Assembly: GCA_035294225.1 (NCBI GenBank)
Contig: DATGLH010000031.1
Span: forward strand, 1-51,904
DNA from: Trebonia sp035294225
GTDB taxonomy: Bacteria > Actinomycetota > Actinomycetes > Streptosporangiales > Streptosporangiaceae
Length of the DNA stretch: 51,904 nucleotides
Direction of reading: 5' to 3'
Shown here: positions 14,967-23,800 of the stretch, in pieces
Numbering within the stretch: position 1 is the stretch's first letter
Layout: the number at the start of each line of letters is the position of its first letter
The notes under the pieces: generated by a model
Database searches by the model: none
Told to the model about the DNA's origin: nothing
What the model saw: the letters and a program-made list of their open reading frames with translations, nothing else
Program-made: the position numbers and the translations under genes

Positions 14967-15521
14967 ATGATCAGCACGCCGACGACGCTAGGCAACGGAG
15001 TGCCAGCGCGTGCTGGCGCGGGATCTGGCAACGAGGTGCCTTCGCCGGGCACGGGCAGGAGCGGGCACCGCGCGCAAGCGAGCCGGCAGGCGCTTGCCGG
15101 TCCGCGGCACCGGGTTTCCCCGGCGGTGCTGAACCTCCTCCAGACCGCGCGGCGGGGCCTTGCCGAAGCCGACGCGGAGAGCGATCCGGGTACCCGGTAT
15201 ATCTGCGCGCACCTGGCCGCGCTGCGCGCGGCGGCGGCGATCGTCGCCGCACGGGGCGAACCGGGAACCGGGGGGCGCCGCAGGCGGCCGCGCAGCGTGT
15301 GGGAACTGCTTCCGCAGGTGGAGCCGGCGCTCGCCGAGTGGGCGGCGTTCTTCGCGGCGAGCGCGGCCAAGCGCGCCGCCGCCGAGGCGGGACTGCCCCG
15401 CGCGGCGACCGCGCGCGAGGCCGACGACCTGCTCCGGGACGCGGGGACATTCCTGTCGGTGGCCGAGCGGGCGCTCGGCGTCGACAGCCAGCCGACCCTC
15501 CCGCTCAGGCCGGCGAGCTGA
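14967..15521 (+). CDS. SAV_6107-family HEPN-domain protein
   Basis: A 184-residue protein. After a 45-residue low-complexity head it contains an all-helical core (SPAVLNLLQTARRGLAEADAESDPGTRYICAHLAALRAAAAIV... LLPQVEPALAEWAAFFAASAAKRAAAEAGL), which I recognise as the actinobacterial SAV_6107 HEPN family. RYICAH contains an R-x4-H arrangement, the catalytic signature of HEPN ribonucleases. ATG 14967 is chosen because AAGGAG lies 8 nt before it; the GTG at 14958 overlaps that site. A LexA box 150 bp upstream suggests DNA-damage induction. Ribonuclease activity is inferred from the family signature only. Confidence 0.8.
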   Translation: MISTPTTLGNGVPARAGAGSGNEVPSPGTGRSGHRAQASRQALAGPRHRVSPAVLNLLQTARRGLAEADAESDPGTRYICAHLAALRAAAAIVAARGEPGTGGRRRRPRSVWELLPQVEPALAEWAAFFAASAAKRAAAEAGLPRAATAREADDLLRDAGTFLSVAERALGVDSQPTLPLRPAS

Positions 15522-15569
15522 CCTGCCCACCCGGCGAACGGCCGGGCCATGCCGGGTGGGCGGCGGGTC

Positions 15570-16067
15570 TCAGAAGGACTCGATGGCGGTGCTGCGCGCG
15601 TCCGCGTCCAGCACGCCCCAGCTGATGAGCTCCTCCGTGAGGTCGGCCGGCGACTTGTCGTAGATGACGGCGAGCGACCGCAGATCCTCATGGCGGACCG
15701 ACAGCACCCGGCCGTTGTAGTCGCCGCGCTGCGCCTGGATGGTGGCGACGTAGCGGGCCAGCGGTCCCACCTTCTCCTTCGGCAGCTGGTTCATGCGCTC
15801 AAGGTCGATGACGAGCTTGGGCGCGGTCGCGATGGGCGTCGGAGCGGCGTCGCCGGGCAGGAGCTCGGAGACCGGGACTCCGTAGAACTCAGCCAGTTCG
15901 GCGAGCTTCTGAACGGTGACGGACCGGTCGCCGCGCTCATACGAACCGACAACCACGGCCTTCCACCGTCCGCGGGACTTCTCCTCAACACCGTGCAGGG
16001 ACAGCCCCTGCTGGGTGCGGATGGCGCGCAGGCGCGCTCCCAGGGTCTTGGCGTACTCAGATGGCAT
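15570..16067 (-). CDS. bldD: developmental master regulator BldD
   Basis: BldD represses sporulation genes during vegetative growth when dimerised by cyclic di-GMP. Residues 1-75 form an XRE-type HTH (GARLRAIRTQQGLSLHGVEEKSRGRWKAVVVGSYERGDRSVTVQKLAELAEFYGVPV). The C-terminal domain keeps the cyclic-di-GMP signature RGD-x8-RHED (RGDYNGRVLSV then RHED) and the family end LISWGVLDADAR. Its 165 residues are the usual length. The gene sits divergent from pyrR, the usual actinobacterial location. A near-consensus BldD box lies 41 bp upstream of its ATG, in keeping with the known autorepression. Confidence 0.96.
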   Translation of the reverse strand: MPSEYAKTLGARLRAIRTQQGLSLHGVEEKSRGRWKAVVVGSYERGDRSVTVQKLAELAEFYGVPVSELLPGDAAPTPIATAPKLVIDLERMNQLPKEKVGPLARYVATIQAQRGDYNGRVLSVRHEDLRSLAVIYDKSPADLTEELISWGVLDADARSTAIESF

Positions 16068-16107
16068 GTTTCCTCGGTTTCCCGGCCAGTCGTCGCTTAG
16101 GGTAATC

Positions 16108-16122
16108 GTTACGCACAGTGAC
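16108..16122. promoter_or_regulatory. BldD box in the bldD promoter
   Basis: GTTACGCACAGTGAC fits the pseudo-palindromic BldD consensus nTnACnC(A/T)GnGTnAn at all but one of its fixed positions. Its place just upstream of bldD suggests autoregulation. Confidence 0.65.
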
Positions 16123-16320
16123 GGTAGGCGGCGAGAGCCACAAGGTCAAGCCGAATGGCAAAAACTGGCTGAACTCGTGCAGTAACCGGCCTTGCCCTCC
16201 CGAACGTTATGTACCCTCCGTCAGCGGGCGACAACCCCTGATGTCGTGGCGTTTCGCGTGCGCGGGGCGGTCCTCGTGCATCGCCTCCGTTTCCAGAGCG
16301 TAATGACAGCGAACGTCATG

Positions 16321-16336
16321 TGTGATCTAAATCACA
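16321..16336. promoter_or_regulatory. perfect CRP-type palindrome (TGTGA-N6-TCACA)
   Basis: TGTGATCTAAATCACA is an exact match to the CRP consensus TGTGA-N6-TCACA used by E. coli CRP and mycobacterial Rv3676. It stands in an AT-rich island in the 420-bp bldD/pyrR intergenic region, 254 bp from the bldD start and 151 bp from the pyrR start. A second short inverted repeat (ATGAC/GTCAT) lies at 16303-16319. Confidence 0.6.
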
Positions 16337-16450
16337 TTTTCTATGATCATATCTTACCCCGGAACGGGAACCCCCGCCGTCCCGGCGGCCCGCGCCCGCG
16401 AAGATGAGCCGGGATGACCCTGGTACGGTTGTCACATAGACATCCTTTAA

Positions 16451-16480
16451 GGACCGTCCCGTGAGACGGGGAAGGAGGTC
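16451..16480 (+). promoter_or_regulatory. PyrR-binding RNA hairpin over the pyrR ribosome binding site
   Basis: The leader can fold into GACC/GGTC and CCGTC/GACGG stems with the hexaloop CCGTGA, which fits the PyrR loop consensus CNGNGA. A purine-rich internal bulge (GGGAAGGA) carries the Shine-Dalgarno AAGGAGG (16472-16478). PyrR-UMP binding here would hide the ribosome binding site, so control is probably translational rather than by attenuation; no separate terminator is seen. Confidence 0.7.
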
Positions 16481-16487
16481 GTGACCG

Positions 16488-17108
16488 GTGCGCGCGATGC
16501 GCCCTGAGCACGAGCTGAAGCGCACGGCGGCGAGTGCGGGCAAGGCCGCGAGTGCGGGCAAGGCCGCGAGTGCGGGCAAAACGGTGCTGACCCCCGAGGA
16601 AATCCGGCGCGCGCTGAGCCGCATCGCGCACGAGATCCTGGAGCGGACGCACGGCGGCGAGGGGGTTGTCCTGCTCGGCATCCCCACCCGCGGGGTGCAT
16701 CTGGCACGCCGCCTGGCGGCGCGCATCGGCGAGTTCGAAGGCGCCCCCGTCCCGTGCGGTTCCCTCGACGTCACCATGCACCGGGACGACCTGCGGCTGC
16801 GCCCCGCGCGGGCGCTGCAACGGACCGAGGTGCCGCCGGAAGGGGTCGACGGGAAGACGGTCGTCCTCGTCGACGACGTGCTGTTCTCCGGCCGCACCAT
16901 CCGCGCCGCCCTGGACGCGCTGAACGACCTCGGCAGGCCGCGCGCGGTACAGCTCGCCGTGCTCGTCGACCGCGGCCACCGCGAGCTCCCGATCCGCGCC
17001 GACTACGTGGGCAAGAACCTGCCGACGGCGTACCGCGAGGTGGTCCGGGTGCTGCTCACCGAGACCGACGGCGAAGACTCGGTGCTGCTCGGCGAGCGTG
17101 ACCGGTGA
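16488..17108 (+). CDS. pyrR: bifunctional pyrimidine operon regulator / uracil phosphoribosyltransferase
   Basis: PyrR binds pyrimidine-operon mRNA in response to UMP and has weak UPRTase activity. After a 30-residue head, the family starts at VLTPEEIRRALSRIAHEILER. The PRPP-binding motif TVVLVDDVLFSGRTIRAALDAL is complete, as are GIPTRGVHLARRLA and LDVTMHRDDL. GTG 16488 is preferred (AAGGAGG 9 nt upstream); ATG 16497 is too far. The head holds three copies of AASAGK, encoded by an 18-bp tandem repeat (16530-16583), absent from usual PyrR. The stop overlaps pyrB by 4 bp (GTGA). It is first gene of the UMP operon and divergent from bldD. Confidence 0.95.
   Translation: MRAMRPEHELKRTAASAGKAASAGKAASAGKTVLTPEEIRRALSRIAHEILERTHGGEGVVLLGIPTRGVHLARRLAARIGEFEGAPVPCGSLDVTMHRDDLRLRPARALQRTEVPPEGVDGKTVVLVDDVLFSGRTIRAALDALNDLGRPRAVQLAVLVDRGHRELPIRADYVGKNLPTAYREVVRVLLTETDGEDSVLLGERDR
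16530..16583 (+). repeat. 18-bp tandem repeat (x3) in the pyrR 5' end
   Basis: Three in-frame copies of GCGAGTGCGGGCAAGGCC, the last altered at its end, encode (A)ASAGKA repeats in the PyrR N-terminal head. The near-identical copies suggest recent slippage. Confidence 0.9.
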
Positions 17109-18094
17109 AGCGGCATCTCATCTCCGCGGCCGACCTGAGCCGCGATGAGGCGGTGCTCATCCTGGACACCGCCGCCGAGCTGGCCAGCGTCGCCGGGCGG
17201 CCGATCAGGAAACTGCCCACGCTGCGCGGGATGACCGTGGTCAACCTCTTCTACGAGGACTCCACCCGGACCAGGACCTCGTTCGAGGCGGCGGCCAAGC
17301 GCCTGTCCGCGGACGTGATCAATTTCTCCGCGCGGGGGTCGAGCGTCGCCAAGGGCGAAAGCCTCAAGGACACCGCGCTGACCCTGGAGGCGATGGGCGC
17401 GGACGCCGTGGTCATCAGGCACAGCGCCTCTGGCGCCGCCCACCGGCTGGCCGGCTGGGTCACGGGCAGCGTGGTGAACGCGGGCGACGGCACGCACGAG
17501 CATCCCACTCAGGCGCTGCTGGACGCGTTCACCATACGGCAGTGCCTCGGCGCGCCCGGCAGCCAGGCCGGATCCCCGGCCGGAAGCCCGGGACCCGCGC
17601 CCGCCCGGCGCGGCCACGGGCTGGACGGGGTGCGGGTGACGATCGTCGGCGACGTCCTGCATAGCCGGGTGGCCAGGTCCAACGTGCTGCTGCTGAGCAC
17701 GCTCGGCGCCGAGGTGACGCTGGTCGCGCCGCCTACCTTGATGCCGTACGCGGTGGAGACCTGGCCGTGCAGGGCCGGCTACGACCTCGACTCCGAACTG
17801 CCCAAGACCGACGTGGTGATGATGCTGCGCGTGCAGCAGGAGCGGATGACCGCCGCGTACTTCCCCAGCGTTCGCGAGTACCGCCGCCGCTACGGGCTCG
17901 ATGCCGGGCGGATGGCGCTGCTGCCCGGCCACGCCATCGTCATGCACCCGGGACCGATGAACCGGGGCGTGGAGATCGCCGCCGAGGTCGCGGACTCGCC
18001 CCGGTCGACGGTCGTGGCACAGGTGGCCAACGGCGTGACGGTCCGGATGGCCGTGCTCTACCTGATGCTCGGCGGGGCGGGGGCGGCGTCGTGA
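17105..18094 (+). CDS. pyrB: aspartate carbamoyltransferase catalytic subunit
   Basis: PyrB joins carbamoyl phosphate and aspartate. FYEDSTRTRTSFEAA carries the carbamoyl-phosphate site, HEHPTQALLDAFTIRQ is the central signature, and VMHPGPMNRGVEI is the C-terminal one. The length (329) is slightly above the usual 305-315, because of a Gly/Ser/Pro linker (GSQAGSPAGSPGPAPARRGHG) inserted before LDGVRVTIVGD. The GTG start overlaps the pyrR stop, and the end overlaps the pyrC start by 4 bp, so translation is coupled. No regulatory PyrI is present, as usual in actinobacteria. Confidence 0.96.
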   Translation: MKRHLISAADLSRDEAVLILDTAAELASVAGRPIRKLPTLRGMTVVNLFYEDSTRTRTSFEAAAKRLSADVINFSARGSSVAKGESLKDTALTLEAMGADAVVIRHSASGAAHRLAGWVTGSVVNAGDGTHEHPTQALLDAFTIRQCLGAPGSQAGSPAGSPGPAPARRGHGLDGVRVTIVGDVLHSRVARSNVLLLSTLGAEVTLVAPPTLMPYAVETWPCRAGYDLDSELPKTDVVMMLRVQQERMTAAYFPSVREYRRRYGLDAGRMALLPGHAIVMHPGPMNRGVEIAAEVADSPRSTVVAQVANGVTVRMAVLYLMLGGAGAAS

Positions 18095-19512
18095 GCGAGC
18101 GGGACGGCATGGGCGAGCGCGGCAGGCGGGACGGCACGGGCGAGCGCGACGGCGGGCACCGGGACGGCAGGAACGACAGCGGGAACAGCGACAGCGGGAA
18201 CACGGAGTGGCTGATCCGGGGCGTGCGCATCGCCGGGGGGCCCGCAGGCCCGCAGGGGGGCCTTGTCGCGGACATCCGCCTGGCGGGCGGGGTCATCGCC
18301 GAGATCGGCCGGCACCTGTCCGCGCCCGGCGCGCGGGTGCTTGACGCGGCCGGGCTGGTGGCGCTGCCGGGCCTGGTCGACCTGCACACGCACCTGCGCG
18401 AGCCGGGCCGCGAGGATGCCGAGACCGTGGAGACCGGCACCCGGGCCGCCGCGCTCGGCGGCTATACCGCCGTGCACGCGATGGCCAACACCGAACCGGT
18501 CGCCGACACCGCGGGGGTGGTCGAGCAGGTATGGCGGCTCGGCCGGCAGGCCGGGTACTGCGACGTCCGCCCGGTGGGCGCCGTCACCGTCGGCCTCGCC
18601 GGCAAGCACCTGGCCGAACTCGGCGCGATGGCCGACTCGGCCGCGGCCGTGCGGGTCTTCTCCGACGACGGCAACTGCGTCGCAGACCCGCTGCTGATGC
18701 GGCGGGCACTCGAATACGTCAAGGCGTTCGACGGCGTCATCGCCCAGCACGCCCAGGAGCCGCGGCTGACCGAGGGCGCGCAGCTGAACGAGGGCGAGGT
18801 CGCCAGCAGGCTCGGCCTGGCCGGCTGGCCGGCGGCAGCCGAGGAGGCGATCATCGCCAGGGACTGCCTGCTCGCCGCCCATGTCGGCTCGAGGCTGCAC
18901 GTCTGCCACGTCTCGACGGCCGGCTCGGTGGAGATCATCCGCTGGGCCAAGTCCAAGGGCTGGCAGGTGACGGCCGAGGTAACACCCCACCACCTGCTGC
19001 TCACCGACGACCTCGCCGCGGGATACGACCCGGTGTTCAAGGTCAACCCCCCGCTGCGGACGCGGGACGACGTCAGCGCGCTCCGGCAGGGCCTGGCGGA
19101 CGGAACCATCGACTGCGTGGCCACCGACCACGCGCCGCACCCGGTGGAGGCCAAGGAGACCGAGTGGGCGGCCGCCGCGAACGGCGTGACGGGGCTTGAG
19201 ACCGCGCTGCGGGTCGTCCAGCTGGCGATGGTGGACACCGGCCTGCTCGACTGGGCGGGTGTCGCGGACCGGATGTCGGTCCGCCCGGCGGAAATCGGGC
19301 GCCTCACCGGACACGGCGTGCCGCTCGGACCCGGCGGCCCCGCGAACCTGACGCTGTACGACCCGGACGCGCCGGAAGAGGCCGTGGACCCTGCGGCGCA
19401 CGCCTCGAAGAGCCGGAACAGCCCGTTCGCCGGGATGGCGCTGCCCGGACGGGTATACGCCACGTTCCTGCGCGGCGCGGCGACGGTCCTGGACGGAAAG
19501 GTGACGCGATGA
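18091..19512 (+). CDS. pyrC: dihydroorotase
   Basis: PyrC cyclises carbamoyl-aspartate to dihydroorotate. DLHTHLREPG (zinc ligands HxH), TAEVTPHHLLLTDD and ATDHAPHPVEAKETEW (catalytic Asp) are intact; it is a type I dihydroorotase. GTG 18091 overlaps the pyrB stop (GTGA). The first 35 residues are an odd Arg/Gly/Asp/Asn repeat (MSERDGMGERGRRDGTGERDG...), before the family begins at EWLIRGVRI. An ATG at 18109 would only trim it. The 4-bp overlap with carA shows coupling. Length is 473 residues against about 430 normally, due to this head. Confidence 0.95.
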   Translation: MSERDGMGERGRRDGTGERDGGHRDGRNDSGNSDSGNTEWLIRGVRIAGGPAGPQGGLVADIRLAGGVIAEIGRHLSAPGARVLDAAGLVALPGLVDLHTHLREPGREDAETVETGTRAAALGGYTAVHAMANTEPVADTAGVVEQVWRLGRQAGYCDVRPVGAVTVGLAGKHLAELGAMADSAAAVRVFSDDGNCVADPLLMRRALEYVKAFDGVIAQHAQEPRLTEGAQLNEGEVASRLGLAGWPAAAEEAIIARDCLLAAHVGSRLHVCHVSTAGSVEIIRWAKSKGWQVTAEVTPHHLLLTDDLAAGYDPVFKVNPPLRTRDDVSALRQGLADGTIDCVATDHAPHPVEAKETEWAAAANGVTGLETALRVVQLAMVDTGLLDWAGVADRMSVRPAEIGRLTGHGVPLGPGGPANLTLYDPDAPEEAVDPAAHASKSRNSPFAGMALPGRVYATFLRGAATVLDGKVTR

Positions 19513-20816
19513 CCACGAACGGCGGCCCCGAGGCGATCTTGGTCCTCGAAGACGGCACGACGCTGCGCGGCGAGGGCTTCGGCGCCTACGGCGAGGCGTT
19601 CGGCGAGATGGTCTTCAACACGGGGATGACCGGGTACCAGGAGACGCTGACCGACCCGTCGTACTGCGGGCAGATCGTGGCGATGACCGCGCCGCACATC
19701 GGGAACACCGGCGTCAACGACGAGGATCCCGAATCGCGCCGGATCTGGGTCAGCGGCTATGTGGTCCGCGAGCCGTCCAGGCTCGCCTCGAGCTGGCGGG
19801 CCCGCCGCAGCCTGGACGCGGAACTGCGCGCCCAGGGCATCCCCGGCATCGCGGTGCCGGGCACCCGCGCGCTGACCATGCGGATCCGCGACCACGGCGC
19901 GATGCGCGCGGCCGTGTCGACGGTCGAGGACGATCCGGAGCGGCTGCTCGGCCGCGTGCTGGCCAGCCCCGGGATGACCGGCGCCGACCTGGCGAGGATC
20001 GTGACCACCCCCCGCCCGTACACGGTCAGCCCGCCCCCGGGCACCAGGACCAGGTTCCGGGTCGCCGCGGTGGACCTCGGCATCAAGGCATCCACCCCGC
20101 GGAGCATGGCCGAGCGCGGCATCGAGGTCCGCGTGCTGCCGGCCACGGTGACCGCCGCCGAGATCCTCGCGACCGACCCCGACGGCGTGTTCTTCAGCAA
20201 CGGCCCCGGCGACCCGGCCGCCGCCGGGTACGCGGTCGCCGCGATGCGCGGCGTGCTCGAGGCGCGGGTGCCGACGTTCGGCATCTGCTTCGGCAGCCAG
20301 ATCCTGAGCCTGGCCCTCGGCCTGCGGACGTACAAGCTCCGGTACGGGCACCGCGGCGTGAACCAGCCGGTGATGGACCTGGCCACCGGCCGCGTCTACA
20401 TCACCAGCCACAACCACGGTTTCGCGGCCGCGCTGCCGGAGGGCATGGGGGAGCGGGCAGTCCCCCCGCACGCGGCGGCCGGCGAGGCACGCAGGGCCGG
20501 GCAGCGGGCGGCTCCCCCGCCCGCGGTGGCCAGGGGGGAAGGGGGGGACGGGCAGTCCCTCCCCGCGGGGGGGCTCCGGGGGGCCGGCCTCCGGGAGCTG
20601 GCGCGGCCCTTCGGTACCCCGTTCGGCGAGGCCCTGGTGAGCCACGTCAACCTGAACGACGGCGTGGTCGAGGGCATCCGCCTGCTCGGCCAGCCCGCGT
20701 TCAGCGTCCAGTACCACCCCGAGGCCGCCCCCGGGCCGCACGACGCGGCAGACCACTTCGACCAGTTCTGCGCCCTCATGGAAGGGAAGGGAGCGAGCAA
20801 TGCCGCGGCGCGGTGA
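19509..20816 (+). CDS. carA: carbamoyl-phosphate synthase small (glutaminase) subunit
   Basis: CarA releases ammonia from glutamine for CarB. The N-terminal CPSase domain (ILVLEDGTTLRGEGFGAYGEAFGEMVFNTGMTGYQE) and the class I amidotransferase are complete: nucleophile C260 in GICFGSQ, and the His-Glu pair in QYHPE near residue 400. Between SHNHGFAAALPEG and TPFGEALVSHVNLNDG, where homologues have a loop of about 10 residues, there are some 50 extra Gly/Ala/Arg/Pro residues encoded by G/C-run palindromes, in frame. A 130-bp copy of bases 19959-20088 lies at 3376-3505. It overlaps pyrC by 4 bp and carB by 17 bp. Confidence 0.96.
   Translation: MTTNGGPEAILVLEDGTTLRGEGFGAYGEAFGEMVFNTGMTGYQETLTDPSYCGQIVAMTAPHIGNTGVNDEDPESRRIWVSGYVVREPSRLASSWRARRSLDAELRAQGIPGIAVPGTRALTMRIRDHGAMRAAVSTVEDDPERLLGRVLASPGMTGADLARIVTTPRPYTVSPPPGTRTRFRVAAVDLGIKASTPRSMAERGIEVRVLPATVTAAEILATDPDGVFFSNGPGDPAAAGYAVAAMRGVLEARVPTFGICFGSQILSLALGLRTYKLRYGHRGVNQPVMDLATGRVYITSHNHGFAAALPEGMGERAVPPHAAAGEARRAGQRAAPPPAVARGEGGDGQSLPAGGLRGAGLRELARPFGTPFGEALVSHVNLNDGVVEGIRLLGQPAFSVQYHPEAAPGPHDAADHFDQFCALMEGKGASNAAAR
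20445..20600 (+). repeat. G/C-run palindrome block inserted in frame in carA
   Basis: The block contains the palindromes GGGGGA...TCCCCC (20447-20466) and GGGGGGAC-GGGCA-GTCCCTCC (20542-20562), and a dense series of 5- to 7-base G and C runs, unlike the flanking carA sequence. It encodes the extra loop of about 50 residues in CarA. Confidence 0.75.
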
Positions 20817-23800
20817 CCTCAGGTCCGTCCTCGTGATCGGGTCCGGGCCGATCGTGATCGGGCAGGGCTGCGAGTTCGACTACTCCGGCACCCAGGCGTG
20901 CCGGGTCCTCAAACAAGAGGGCATCAGGGTCAGCCTGGTGAACTCCAACCCGGCGACGATCATGACGGATCCCGAGTTCGCCGACGCCACGTACGTCGAG
21001 CCGATCACCACCGAGGTCCTGGAGAAGGTGATCGCCAGGGAGCGCCCGGACGCCCTGCTGCCGACGCTGGGCGGCCAGACGGCGCTGAACGCCGCCGTCG
21101 CCCTGCATGCCAGCGGCATCCTGAAGAAGTACAACGTCGAGCTCATCGGCGCCGACATCGGCGCGATCGAGGCGTGCGAGGACCGCGAGCGGTTCAAGGA
21201 GATCGTCACCGGGCTCGGCGCCGAGGTCCCGCGGAGCCGGATCTGCCACACCATCGGCGAGTGCCTGGACGCCGTGGCCGAACTCGGCCTCCCGGTCGTC
21301 GTCCGGCCGTCCTTCACCCTCGGCGGCGCCGGATCGGGCATCGCCTACGACGAGGCGGGCCTGCGCCGCATCGCCGGCGCCGGGCTGGACGCCAGCCCCA
21401 CCACCGAGGTGCTGCTGGAGGAGTCGATCATCGGCTGGAAGGAGTTCGAGCTCGAGCTGATGCGCGACGCCCGCGACAACGTGGTGATCGTCTGCTCGAT
21501 CGAGAACGTCGACCCGATGGGCGTGCACACCGGCGACTCCGTCACGGTCGCGCCCGCGATGACGCTCACCGACCGCGAGTACCAGCGGATGCGGGACACG
21601 GCCATAAGCATCATCCGCGCGGTCGGCGTCGACACCGGCGGCTGCAACATCCAGTTCGCCGTCGACCCGGGGACCGGCCGCATGGTCGTCATCGAGATGA
21701 ACCCCCGCGTCTCCCGCTCCAGCGCCCTCGCCTCCAAGGCCACCGGCTTCCCGATCGCGAAGATCGCCACCAAGCTCGCGATCGGCTACACCCTGGACGA
21801 GATCCCGAACGACATCACCGGGCAGACGCCCGCGAGCTTCGAGCCCGCCCTCGACTACGTGGTCGTCAAGATCCCGAGGTTCGCGTTCGAGAAGTTCCCC
21901 GGCGCCGACCCGGCGCTGACCACCCACATGAAGTCCGTCGGCGAGGCGATGGCGATCGGCCGCTCGTTCGCCGAGGCGCTGCAGAAGGCACAGCGGAGCC
22001 TGGAGAGCGGCAACGGCCCGTTCCGGTTCGGCGAACCGGAAGCGGACGCGGCGGGGCTGCTGGACCGCTGCCGCACCCCGCACGACGGCCGCCTGAACAC
22101 CATGCTGCAAGCGCTGCGCGCCGGGGCGGGGGCAGCCGAGGTGGCGGCGGCGACCGGCATCGATCCATGGTTCGTCGACCAGCTGGCTCACATCGCGGAG
22201 ATATCCCGAACGATCGCGGCTGCCTCCGAGCTCGACACCAGCCTCTTCCGGCTGGCGAAAGCCGCCGGGTTCTCCGACGCGGCGATCGCCGAGATCCGCG
22301 GCCTGCGCGCGGACCAGGTGCGCGCGCTGCGGCACGCGCTCGGGGTACGGCCGGTCTACCACGCGGTCGACACCTGCGCCGCCGAGTTCGCGGCGCGCAC
22401 CCCTTACCTGTACTCGACCTACGACGAGGGCAACGAGGTGCCCGCCGGCGACCGGCCCAAGGTGATCATCCTGGGCAGCGGTCCCAACCGGATCGGCCAG
22501 GGCATCGAGTTCGACTACGCCTGCGTGCACGCGTCGTTCGCGCTGCGCGACGCCGGATACGAGACCGTCATGGTCAACTGCAACCCCGAGACGGTGTCCA
22601 CCGACTACGACACCTCCTCCCGGCTGTACTTCGAGCCGCTGACGCTGGAGGACGTGCTCGAAGTGGTGCACGCCGAACAGGCGTCCGGGCCGGTCGCGGG
22701 CGTGATCGTGCAGCTCGGCGGGCAGACGCCGCTCGGCCTGGCGCGTGCGCTGCAGGCGGCCGGGGTGCCGATCGTGGGCACGCCGCCGGAGGCGATCCAT
22801 CTCGCGGAAGACCGCGGGGCGTTCGCCTCGGTGCTGGCCGAGGCGGGGCTGACCGCGCCGCGCGGCGAGGTGGCGCTGTCCGCCGGCGAGGCGGCCGCGG
22901 CGGCGGGGGAGATCGGCTACCCGGTGCTGGTGCGGCCGTCGTACGTGCTCGGCGGGCGCGGGATGGAGATCGTCTACGACGAGGCGACGCTGCGGGCCTA
23001 CGTCGACCGCGCCACGACCGCCTCGCCGGAGCACCCGGTGCTCATCGACCGGTTCCTCGACGATGCGATCGAGGTCGACGTGGACGCGCTCTACGACGGC
23101 GAGCAGCTGTACCTGGGCGGGGTGATGGAGCACATCGAGGAGGCCGGGATCCACTCCGGCGACTCGGCGTGCGCGCTGCCGCCGATCACGCTCGGCCGCG
23201 CCGACATCGCCGCGATCCGCGACGCCACGGAGAAGATCGCCCGCGGCGTCGGGGTGCGCGGCCTGCTGAACGTGCAGTACGCGCTGGCCGCCGGGGTGCT
23301 GCATGTGCTCGAGGCCAACCCGCGCGCGTCGCGGACCGTGCCGTTCGTGTCCAAGGCGACCGCGGTGCCGCTGGCCAAGGCGGCCGCGCTGGTGATGCTG
23401 GGCGCGTCGATCGGCTCGCTGCGCTCGTCGGGCGTGCTGCCCGCCGAGGGGGACGGCGGGACGCTGCCGCTCGACGCCCCCGTGGCGGTCAAGGAGGCGG
23501 TGCTGCCGTTCGGCCGGTTCCGGGACCCCTCGGGGGCCGGGGTGGACACCGTGCTCGGGCCGGAGATGCGCTCGACCGGCGAGGTGATGGGCATCGACGA
23601 GATGTTCGGCACCGCGTACGCCAAGTCCCAGGAGGCGGTGTACGGGGCGCTCCCCGTCACGGGCCGGGTGTTCGTGTCCGTGGCGAACCGGGACAAGCGC
23701 GCGATGGTCTTCCCGGTCAAGCGGCTGGCCGACCTGGGATTCGAGATCTGGGCGACGCGCGGTACCGCGGAGGTACTGCGCAGGAACGGCGTTCGTGCCA

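Noticed and set aside
18462..20756. 764-codon frame antisense to pyrC and carA
   Set aside because: A shadow of two certain genes, spanning both with no start signal or domain.
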